The notes beneath the pieces were generated by a model. It made no database searches and was not told where the DNA came from. It saw only the letters and a program-made list of their open reading frames with translations. This document shows, piece by piece, positions 25,001 through 37,000 of a DNA stretch of 64,000 nt. Made by a program: the position numbers and the translations under genes. Source of the DNA: Burkholderiaceae bacterium (lineage in GTDB: Bacteria; Pseudomonadota; Gammaproteobacteria; Burkholderiales; Burkholderiaceae_C); assembly GCA_024235915.1 (NCBI GenBank), contig JACKLO010000023.1, positions 30,658-94,657 on the forward strand, given 5' to 3'. Position 1 is the stretch's first letter; each line of letters begins with the position of its first letter.

Positions 25001-28000
25001 CCTCGTCAACACCACCACCACCGGCCAGCAGAGCTACCCCAATGACGACCATCCGCCCAAGGTGGCGCTGCTGGCGGGCGGCGGCTTCGTGGTCGTGTGG
25101 TCGTCCAACAGCAATGACGACGCCGGCTGGGCGGTGATGGGCCAACGCTTCGATGCGGCTGGCAACAAGGTGGGCGCCGAGTTCCGGGTGAATGAAACCG
25201 TCAGCGGCAGCCAGTACCAGGCCGACGTGATCGGCCTGTCCACCGGCGGCTTCGTTGTCAGCTTCTTCAACGACAACTACGACCTGACGGGTGCCGGGAC
25301 CTACAACGACCCCTACATCCGCGAGTACGACGCCGCCGGCAACGCCATCGACGGCCAGCGCAAGCTGGCCACGCCAACGGCCACCGGCAGCAACACCGAA
25401 TACCAGCCGGCCCTGGCCGATCTGGGCAACGGCAATTTCGTGGTGGCCTATGCCGACCACGTGCCCACGGCCGATGGCGGCAATGCCACGTACGAGATCA
25501 CGCAGCAGATCTTCGGCAGCGGGTCAGGTTTGGCGCGCTCGGCGTCGCCCACCATCGGCGACTTCTCCGGCAGCATCACCGTGGGTGAAAACGCCGCCAA
25601 CGCCGCGCTGCAGGCCATCGACAGCTCGGTCAGCATCTCGGATGCCGATTCCACCAATTTCGACGGCGGCAGGCTGGACCTGTTCTATGTGCAAGGTGGC
25701 CGCGCCAGCGATCAGCTGGGCGTGCGTCACCAGGGCAACGGCCCGGGTCAGATCGGTGTAGCCGGCAACACCGTGAGCTTCGGCGGCGTGGCCATCGGCA
25801 CGATCAGCGGTGGGGCCAACGGCGCCAATCTCGTCATCAGCTTCAACGCCAACGCCGACGCGCTGGCCGTTGAGGCATTGGTGGAAAGCCTGGGTTACGG
25901 CACCACCTCCGTCAGCCCGCAGCCCACGCGCACCGTGGCGCTGCGCCTCAGCGATGGCGACGGCGGCACGAGCGCGGCGTCCACCGTCACCATCAACGTC
26001 ACGCCGGAGCGTGATGGCGCACCGGAGGCACACAGCCCCGAACGCGTCAACACCTACACCCCGGGCACGCAGGAGGACCCGGAAATCGCGGTGCTGGCCG
26101 ACGGCAGCTATGTGGTCACCTGGACCTCCAACGGCCAGGATGGCAGCGGCGACGGCGTCTATTTCCAGCGTTTTGCCGCCAACGGCACGGCGGTGGGCGC
26201 CGAGGTGCGCGCCAACACCAGCACCGCCAGCGCCCAGAACTACCCGCACGCCGCGGCGCTGAGCGACGGTGGGTTCGTGCTCGTGTGGCAGGACAACAGC
26301 GGCGTCGACGGCTCAGGCTACGCCGTCATGGCACAGCGTTACGCGGCCGATGGCACGGCGCAGGGCATCAATTTCGCCGTCAACACCACCACGAGCAGCA
26401 ACCAGTACCACGGCACGGTGGCCGGATACGACGGCGGCTTCGCTGTCGTTTGGTCCAGCACCGGCAATGCCGGTGGCAGCAGCTACGACATCTACCTCAA
26501 GCGCTTCGACAACAGTGGCACCGTCGTGCTGGCCGAGACACGTCTGTCGACCGTGCCGAACCAACCCGGAACCGCACAGACCGGCACGCAGGAACTGCCG
26601 TCCATCGCTTCTGACGCCGCCGGCAACCTGGTAGTGGTGTGGCAGGACACCGGCAGCAACGACGGCAACGGCTACGGCGTCTACGCACGCACGGTGGCCG
26701 CCAACGGCACCCTGGGCAACACCATCCTGGTCAACAGCATCACCGCCGGCAACCAATACGAACCGGATGTTGCCATGTTGGCCGGCGGCGGGTTCGTGGT
26801 CGTGTGGGGCGATTCCAGCGGTGTGGATGGCTCCAGCTGGGGTGTCTTTGGCCAGCGCTTCGACGCCGCCGGCAACAAGGTCGGCGCCGAGTTCCTGGTT
26901 AACGAGACCACGGCCGGTGGCCAGTACCAGGCCACCGTCACGGCACTGAGCACAGGCGGTTTCGTCGTCGGCTTCTACAACGACAACTACGACACTAGCG
27001 GCGCCGGCTCCTACAACGACGTCTACATCCGCGAGTACGACGCCGCCGGCAACGCCATCGACGGGCAGCGCAAGCTTTCCGGTGTCACGGCCACGGGCAG
27101 CAACCAGGAGTACCAGCCGGCGATCGCAGATCTGGGCAACGGCAACTTCGTCGTGGCCTATGCTGACTACGTTCCGACAGCGGACGGTGGCAACGCCACG
27201 TTCGAGATCACGCAGCAGCTCTTCGGCAGCGGCCCCGCGCTGGCCCGCCAGGCCAACCCGGTGCTGGGTGATTTCGGCGGCACCGTCGTCTTTGCCGAGA
27301 ACACCATCAACAGCACGCCGCAGGTGCTGGACGCGTCCGTGAGCCTGACCGATGTCGACTCCGCCGACTTCGCCGGCGGACAGCTTTCGCTGTTCTACAT
27401 CCAGGGTGGCCAGGCCAGCGACCAACTGGGCGTGCGCCACCAGGGCAGCGGCGCCGGCCAGATCGGCGTGTCGGGCAACACCGTGAGCTTCGGCGGCGTG
27501 GCCATCGGCACGCTCGGCGGTGGCATGAACGGTGCCAACCTCGTCATCAGCTTCAATGCCAACGCGAGCGTCGACGCGGTGGAAGCGCTGGTGCAGAACC
27601 TCACCTACGCCAGTACCTCGTCCAGCCCGCAGCCCAGCCGCACGGCGGCCCTGCGCATCACCGATGGTGACGGCGGCGTCACGCAGGCGTCGCAGATCAC
27701 GATCCAGGTCACGGGTGAACTCGACGGCGCGGCGATCTCGCACGGGCCGGAACAGGTCAACAGCCACACCCCGGGCGCGCAGGACGATCCGGAGATCGCG
27801 GTGCTGGCCAATGGCAGCTATGTGATCACCTGGACGTCCAACGGCCAGGACGGCAGCGGCGACGGCGTCTACTTCCAGCGTTTTGCCGCCAATGGCACGG
27901 CGCTGGGCGCCGAGGTGCGCGCCAACACCAGCACGACCAACACCCAGAACTACCCGCACGCTGCGGCGCTGAGCGATGGTGGCTTCGTGCTGGTGTGGCA

Positions 28001-31000
28001 GGACAGCAATGGTTTCGACAGCTCCGGCTGGGGCGTGGTGGCCCAGCGCTACGCAGCCGACGGCACGCCGCAGGGTGCCAACTTCGTCGTCAACACGCAC
28101 ACCAGCAGCACCCAGTACCACGGCACGGTGGCGGGCTACGACGGCGGCTTTGCCGTGGTCTGGAGCAGCACCAGCAATGCCGGCGGCAGCAGCTACGACG
28201 TCTACCTCAAGCGCTTCGACAACGCCGGCAACGAGGTCCTGGCCGAGACGCGCCTGTCCACGGCGCCCGGCCAGCCTGGCACCGCGCAGACCGGCACGCA
28301 GGAACTGCCGTCCATTGCGTCCGACGCGGCCGGCAATCTGGTCGTCGTATGGCAGGACACGGGCAGCAACGACGGCAACGGCTATGGCGTCTACGCACGC
28401 ACGGTGGCCGCCAACGGAACGCTGGGCAACACCATCCTGGTCAACAGCATCACCACAGGCAACCAGTACGAGCCCGACGTGGCCATGCTCGCCGGCGGCG
28501 GCTTCGTGGTCGTGTGGGGCGATTCCAGCGGCGTGGACGGCGCCAGCTGGGGCGTCTATGGCCAGCGCTTCGACGCGGCCGGCAACAAGGTCGGCGCCGA
28601 GTTCCTGGTCAACGAGACCACGGCCGGTGGCCAGTACCAGGCCACCGTCACGGCGCTGAGCACCGGCGGCTTCGTCGTCGGTTTCTACAACGACAACTAC
28701 GACACCAGCGGCGCCGGCACGCAGGACGACGTCTACATCCGCGAGTACGACGCCGCGGGCAACGCCATCGATGGCCAGCGCAAGCTCGCGTCGCCGAGCA
28801 ACAGCACCGAGTCCCAGCCGGCAATCGCTGACCTGGGCAATGGCAATTTTGTCGTGGCCTATGCCGACTACAACAACGCGGCGGGCGGCAACAACACCTA
28901 CGAGATCAACCAGCAGCTCTTCGGCACCGGCCCCTCGCTGGACCGCAACGCTCCGCCGGTCATCGGCGATGTGATGGCCACGCGGCTGCTCAGCAGCACC
29001 GCCGCCAGCCCTGTGTACGCGGCGAATCCGCAGCGCATCGATGGCGATGTGTCGCTCACCGATGCCGATTCCAGCAACTTCGACGGCGGCCAACTGCTGG
29101 TGTCGCTGACCAATGGCGCCACGCCCACCGAAACGCTGGGTGTGCTCGACCAGGGCAACGGCGCCGGCCAGATCGGCGTCACCGGGGCCGAGGTGCGCTT
29201 TGGCGGCAACGTCATCGGCATGATCTCCGGCGGCGGCGCCGGTGGCAGCAGCCTGGTGGTCACGTTCAACGCGTCGGCCGATATCGCCGCCGTTCGCGCG
29301 CTGATCGAGTCGGTCACCTACCAGAACAGCAGCCCGCCGGCCGGCACGACCGACCGTGGTGTCAGTTTCCGACTGACCGACGGCGATGGTGGCGTCAGCG
29401 CGCCGGCATCGCTGGTCCTGCGCATCCAGGCCACCGTGACACCGCAGACCGTGGCGCTGGATGATGTGACCACCAGCCTGCCCATCACCGAATCGCAGGC
29501 CCAGGCCGGCGTGTTGGTGGACGATGCGGTGCAATTGGTCTACAGCGGCGCCACGGGCTTCGCCAACGGCAAGCTCACCATCAGCTACCTCAGCAGCACC
29601 GGCCGCCCGGCCGACCAGTTGGCCATCACGAACGAAGGCACGGGTGACGGGCAGGTGGGTGTGTCCGGCACCGATGTCAGCTTTGGTGGTGCTGTCATCG
29701 GCAGCATCAGCGCCAGCCTCAATGGCGTGAACGGCACCAGCCTGGAGATCACCTTCAACGCCAGCGCCACGCCGGATGTGGTGGAGCAGGTGATCGAGGC
29801 GCTGCGCTACGCCAACACCTCTGATGGCCCGTTGGCCAACCGCAGCATCCGCATCTCGTTGACCGACGGTGCTGGCCAGGCCAGCACCAACCGCGATGTG
29901 CAGATCAGCATCACGCCCGAAGCCGACCCGGCGGCGGCCGTGGCGCTCACCGGCGACCTGCAAGCCAACACCTACGAAGCCGGCAGCCAGGCCAACAACG
30001 CCGTCGGGCGTCTGCAGGGACCCAACGACGGCAGCTACGTCATCGTCTGGGAATCGCAGAACGACCAGGATGGCAGCGGCTACAGCGTGCAGGCACAACG
30101 TTTTGCCGCCAACGGCCAGGCGCTGGGTGCGGAAATCCGCGTCAACAGCTACACCTACAGCACGCAGAACGACCCCGCAGTGGACGGCCTGAACGACGGC
30201 GGCTTCGTCGTCGCTTGGACGTCGGCCGGCCAGGACGGCAGCAGCAACGGCGTCTACGCCCAGCGCTACGACGGCAACGGCCAGGAAGTGGGCAGTGAGT
30301 TCCGCGTCAACACCACCACCACCAGCTCGCAGAACGAGGCGGCGGTGCTGGCACTGGCCGATGGTGGCTTCCTCATCGCCTACAGCAGCGACTACAGCAA
30401 CACGGCCGGCAACTACACCTACGACGTGCTGGCCCAGCGCTACGGCGCCGATGGCCTGCCCGTGGGCGGCGAGATCACGCTCAACACCAACCTGACGTCG
30501 ACGCAGGACCAGCCGCAGCTGGCCCGTCTGACGGGCGGCGGCTTTGTCGCCACCTGGCAGGACAGCAGCGGCGCCGACGGCAACGGCTGGGGCATCATCG
30601 CGCAGCGCTACGCGGCCGACGGCAGCAAGCTCGGCGCCGAGATCGTGGTCAACACCACCATCACCGGCACTCAGGAAAGCCCGGACGTGGCCGGCCTGAG
30701 CAATGGCGGCTTCGTCGTGGCCTGGCACTACAGCAACGCCACCTACGCGCAGGTGCTGGACGCCAGCGGGGCCAAGGTCGGCGCGGAGATCCGCGTCAGC
30801 GACAGCGACGCGCCGGCCAACTACAACAGCTATGCGCGGGTGACCGCGCTGGACGACGGCGGCTTCGTCGTCGCCTGGGACAGCAGCAGCACCTCTGCCT
30901 TGGGGGGCAGCGGGTACGACATCGTGGCCCAGCAGTTCGACAACGCGGGCAACCGCATCGACGGCCAGTTCATCGTCAACACCGTACGCGCGAGCACGCA

Positions 31001-34000
31001 GATCGAGCCCGATCTGGTGGGCCTGGCGGGCAGCAATTTCGTCGTCAGCTGGTCCAGCTATGACAACGAGCGCAGCACCGTGAACACCTACGGCATCTTC
31101 CACCAGGTGCGGGGTGCCGAAGGCAGCGTGCTCAGCAGCTCGGCGCCGGTGCTGGCCGACGTGGTGGCCTCGGTGACGTTCGACGAGAACGTCGTCAACG
31201 CCGCGCCGCAGATCATCGACGCGGGCGTCGGCCTCAGCGACGCCGATTCGGCCAACTTCGACGGCGGCCACCTCTGGGTGAGCGTCATCTCCTCCTACCC
31301 GGACAACAACCAGATCCAGGTGGGCGGCGACCTGCGCGAGCAGGACCAGCTCAGCATCCTTCACCAGGGCAACGGCGCTGGCCAGGTGGGCGTGTCGGGC
31401 GCCACCATCAGCTACGGCGGCGTGGCGATCGGCAGCATCGTGCTTGGCGGTGCCGACGGCAGCGACCTGGTCGTGCAGTTCAACGCCCAGGCCACCAGTG
31501 CGGCGGTCGAGGCCGTGATCGAACGCCTGGCCTACGCCAACACGTCGTCGGATCCCGGGGCCACGCGCAGCATCAGCATCAGCGTCAGCGATGGTGACGG
31601 CGCCACCAGCATTCCGCGTGTGGTCACGGTCAACGTCACGCCGCAGGCCGACGGCGTGCAGGCCCTTTTCGGCAACGAGCAGGTCAACACCTACCAGCCC
31701 AACACCCAGGACGAACCGGCCGGCACCGGCCTGTCGGACGGCAGCTACGTCATCGTCTGGGCCAGCGAAGGCCAGGACGGCAGCAGCACGGGGGTGCATG
31801 GCCAGCGCTTCAGTGCCGTTGGCGAACGCCTGGGTGCCGAGTTCGAGGTCAACAGCCAGACCCTCGGCACCCAGAGCAACCCGGCCGTGGCCTCGCTCAC
31901 CGGCGGCGGCTTTGTGGTGGTGTGGCAGAGCAACGGGCAGGACGGCTCGGGCTGGGGCACCTACGCCCAGCGCTTTGCCAATGACGGCACGCCATTGGGC
32001 GGCGAGGTGCGCGTCAACACCAGCACCGACAGCAGCCAGTACCAGCCGGTGGTGACTGGCACCGCCGACGGCGGCTATGTGGTCGCCTGGTACGACGACT
32101 ACTACAACGCCGATTTCACCGAGCTGGGCGACATCTACTTCCAGCGCTTCGACGCCAGCGGCGTGGCGGTGGGCCCGGAAACCCAGGGCAACACCTCCGG
32201 CCTGGGCACCAACTACCAGTACGAACCGGCCATTGCCGGCCTGGCGGGTGGCGGCTTCGTGCTGCTGTGGCGTGACGATGCCGGCGACGGGTCGAGCACT
32301 GCAGTGCGTGGCCAGGTCTTCAACGCCGCCGGCGTGGCGCAGGGCAGCGCCTTCCTGGCCAACACCTACACCAACGGCGGCCAGTACCAGCCCGACGTGG
32401 CCGCGCTGCAAGGTGGCGGCTTCGTGGCCACCTGGTACTCCGACAGCCAGGACGGCAGCAGTGGCGGCGCCTATGCCCAACGCTTCGACGCGGCGGGCAA
32501 CAAGCTGGGCGACGAGTTCCGCGTGCACACCGACAACCAGGGCACGCAGTACCTGCCCTCGGTGACAGCGCTGGACGGCGGTGGTTTCGCCATCAGCTGG
32601 TACGACGCCGGCCGCACGCAGGTCCAGCAGTTCGCGGCCGACGGCACGCGCATCGACGGCAACACCCTGGTCGACACGCGCGACAACAACGGCAACAGCG
32701 CGGCATCGGACGTTTTCGGCCTGCAGGGCGGTGGCTTCGTCGTCGCCTTCCAGGACTACGACTATGGCACCAGCAATTACAACGTCTATCAGCAGATCTT
32801 CGGCAACCCGGCGCTGATGCAGCGCCAGGCCGCGCCGGTGCTGGGCGATGTCGACACGGTGGTCAGCTTTGACGAATCCGATGTCAATGCCGGCCTGCAG
32901 CGCATCGACGCCAGCATCGACGTCAGCGACGCCGACTCGGCCAACTTCGACGGCGGCCAGCTGATCGTCAGCGTGCTCTCGGGTTATGGCGACATCAGCT
33001 ATGCCCAGCTGCCGCAGCAGGTGCGGTCGCAGGACCAGTTCGGCATCATCAACGACGGCAACGGCCCGGCGCAGGTGGGCGTGTCGGGCAACGAACTGCG
33101 CTATGGCGGCGTGCTGGTGGGCACGATCAGCGGGGGCGTGGACGGCGCCGACCTGGTCGTCACCTTCAATGCCAACGCCACCGAGGCGGTGGTGGAGGCC
33201 GTGGTCGAGAACCTGGGTTATGGCAACAGCAGTTCGGCCCCTGTCGCCTCCCGGCTGATCAGCATCAGCCTGAGTGACGGCGACGGCGGCACCAGCGTGC
33301 CGCGCGTGGTGCAGATCGACGTCAACCCGCAGGCCGACGGCCCGGAGCCGGTGTTCGGCAACGAGGTAGTCAACACCTATGCGCCGGGCACGCAGAGCGA
33401 ACCGGCCGTGACGGCGCTGGCCGATGGCGGCTATGTGGTGACCTGGACCTCCGCCGACCAGGACGGCTGGGACAACGGTGTGCACGCCCAGCGTTTCGAT
33501 GCCAACGGCGTGGCCGTGGGCAGCGAGTTCAAGGTCAACACCTACACGCCCTACAGCCAGCAGACACCCAGCGTCACGGGGCTGGCCGACGGCGGGTGGA
33601 TGATCGCCTGGCAGTCTTACATCCAGGATGGCAGCGGCTGGGGCGTCTATGGCCAGCGCTTCGACGCGAATGGTCTGCCGCAGGGCGGCGAAATGCTGCT
33701 GGCCAGCGGCACCGGCAACGACCAGACTCAGGTCGACGTGGCCTCGTTCGCGAGTGGCGGTTTCGTGGCCACCTGGTACAGCTACTACCAGGACGGCGAG
33801 TACTACGGCGTCTATGCCCAACGCTTCGACGCCAATGGCGCCCGCATCGGCCCCGAGTTCAAGGTCGACAGCGACGGCGCAGCCAACAACACCTACCAGG
33901 CCGAGCCTGCGGTGGCCACGTTTGCCGACGGCAGCTTTGTCATCGTCTACCGCAGCGACGGCCCCGATGGCAACGGGGCCGGCGTGTTCGGCCAGCGTTT

Positions 34001-37000
34001 TGCCGCCGATGGCACCCGCGTGGGCAACGAGTTCGCCATCAACACCTACGTCACGTCCAGCCAGTACCAGCCGGACGTGACGGCGCTGGATGGTGGTGGC
34101 TTCGTCGTCGTCTGGACGTCTTCGGGCCAGGACGGCAGCAGCGAAGGTGTCTTCGGCCAGCGTTTCGCTGCCAATGGCAGCGCCGTGGGGGGCGAGTTCC
34201 GCGTCAACGTCGACACCTCGGGCAACGAGACCGATCCCACGGTTTCGGCGCTGCCGGGCGGCGGTTTCGTGGTCAGCTACCACGACAGTGGCCGCATCGC
34301 GGCCCAGCAGTTCGACGCCAGCGGCAACCTGCTCGACCAGGAAACCCGTGTCGACACGCACGACGCGAATGGCAACGCCAGCGGTCCCGCGGTGGCCACG
34401 TTGGCCAACGGTGCCTTCGTGGTCACCTGGACCGACTACGACTACGACATCAGCAACTATCAGGTCTATCAGCAACTGTTTGCCAACCCCGCGCAGGTTC
34501 AGCGGCAGGCCAACCCGGAACTGGTGGACGTCGCCAGCAGCGTCACCTTCCGTGAGAACCTGATCAACGCCGTGCCTCAGCTCATCGACCCGGCCGTGGG
34601 CCTGTTCGATGCCGACTCCGCCGACTTCGATGGCGGTGTGCTGGAGGTGAACTACATCAGCGGCTACGGCGCCCAGGACCAACTGGGTCTGCAGGGGCTG
34701 GACAACCAGGACCAACTGGGCATCCGCCACGAAGGCAACGGCGTCGGCGAAGTGGGGGTGGCCGGCAGCCAGGTGAGCTTCGGCGGCGTGGTCATCGGCA
34801 ACATCGTGGCCGATGGCACCAACGGCGGCAAGCTGACGGTGCAGTTCAACGCCCAGGCCACGGTGGCGGCAGTGGAGCAGGTCATCGAGGCGCTGACGTA
34901 TGCCAACACTGTCAGCAACCCGATCGCCACGCGCACGGTGAGCATCCGTGTCACCGACGGCGACGGCGGCGCCAGCGTGGCGCGCACGGTGACGATCCAC
35001 GTCACGCCGGAAACCGACGGCGCCGTGCCCTTCGGGTTGGAGCGCACCGTCAACACCACGCAGGGCGGTTATCAGTACGAACCGTCCATCACCCGCCTGG
35101 CCGACGGCGGCTATGTGGTGGTCTGGGAAGACAACGGTGGCGCCGATGGCAGCGGCTACGGCATCTACGGCCAGCGCTACGACGAGAACGACGCCGCGGT
35201 GGGCGGCGAGTTCCGCATCAACACCACCACCACCGGCACCCAAGACGAGCCGCAGGTGCAGGCCCTGGCCGGCGGTGGCTTCGTCGTGATCTGGACCTCG
35301 AACGACGGCAATGGCGACGGCGTCTACATGCAACGCTACGCGGCCGACGGCAGCGCCCTGGGTGGCGAGACCCTGGTCAACACCCTGACCACGAGCACCC
35401 AGTACCAGCCCGCCGTGGCGGCGACGGCCGATGGTGGCTACATCGTGGCCTGGTACCACGACTACTACAGCGCCGGCAACACCGAGTACGCCGACGTCTT
35501 CTTCCAGCGCTTCGATGCCGACGGCAACAAGCTTGGCGCCGAGACCAAGGCCAACCCGCCGCTGGGCAGCACCTTCCTGTACCAGTCGCAGCCCGACATC
35601 GCGGTGCTGGCCGATGGCAGCTTCGTCATCACCTGGACCGATGGTGCCCAGGACGGCAGCAGCAATGGCATCTTCGGCCAGCGCTTCGCCAGTGACGGCA
35701 CGGCCCTGGGGGCGTCGTTCCAGGTCAACAGCTACAACACCAACCAGCAGGAGAACTCGTCCGTCACCGCACTGAAGGACGGTGGTTTCCTGGTCACCTG
35801 GCAGAGCAATGGGCAGGACCTGTCCAGTTGGGGCGTCTATGCCCAGCGCTACGACGCCGCGGGCAACACGGTGGGCGCCGAGTTCCGCGTCAACACCACC
35901 ATCACCAGCGGTCAGTACAACAGCGAAGTCACCGCGCTGGAGAATGGTGGCTGGGTGGTCGTCTGGTATGGCGACCAGTCTGACGACGTCTTCATGCAGC
36001 AGTACAACGCGGCGGGCGCCGCGGTGGACGGCGAGACCCGCGTCAACAGCTACACCTACAGCCACCAGGGGGCGCCGGCCGTCACGTCGATGGCCGATGG
36101 TGGCTTTGTCGTCACCTGGCAGGGCTACAAGTCTTCCGGTGACGGTGATGGCGACGGCTTGCCTGACGGTGGCAACAACACCTACGAGATCCGTCTGCAA
36201 CGCTTCAGCAACACCGCGCCGGAGATCTCCGACGTGGTGGTCAACGGCCTGGAGGACACGCCGCTGACGCTGTTGAACACGGTGTTCGAAGGCGGCTTCA
36301 ACGACCCCGACGGCCAGACGCTGCAGGCCATCAAGATCATCACCCCGCCGGCGGAGGGCACGCTGCGCCTGAACGGCGTGGCGGTGGTGGTCGACCAGGA
36401 GATCTCGCTGGCCGATCTGCAGGCCGGCCTGCTGACCTACCAGGGCCGGGCCGACTACTTCGGGCTCGACCAGTTCCGCTGGACAGGGTCCGACGGCATC
36501 ACTTTCGCCAGCACCCCGGTGTTCACCAACATCAACCTCGCCAACGTCAACGACGGGCCGGGGCTGGATGCTGGTGCCGACGACACGGCGGCCGAGGGCA
36601 CCTACTTCAGCCACAACATCACCCTGGCCGACCCGGACCCCGAAGGCCATCGCCTGACCATCGACTGGGGCGACGGGACCGCGCCACAGGTGGTGTTCGT
36701 GGGCAACGGCGCCAACCACAACATCGCGCACTACTTCGCCGACAACGGCAGCTACCAGGTCACGGTGACAGCCGACGACCAGCAGGGCCAGGGCAACAGC
36801 GTCGAGGCCGACAGCTTCACCGTGACCGTGTCCAACGTGGCGCCCACGTTGAACCTGTTCGGTGCGGCCAATGTGCTGGTGGACGAGCCCTACACACTCA
36901 GCCTGGGCGGCGTGAACGACCCGGGTGACGACACCGTCGTCGAGTACCGCATCGACTGGGGTGATGGCTCACCGGTGCAGGTGGTGGCCGCGGCCGATCT

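Noticed and set aside
22629..36215. Regular repeats as a possible CRISPR array
   Set aside because: The repeat period is about 170 bp per blade and protein-coding throughout, with no short identical repeats separated by spacers.
26313..36731. A 3,472-codon open frame on the minus strand inside the giant gene
   Set aside because: It is in codon-aligned antisense register. Stops there need sense codons TTA, CTA or TCA, which this GC-rich gene avoids, so it is a compositional shadow with a His/Arg/Val-rich translation.
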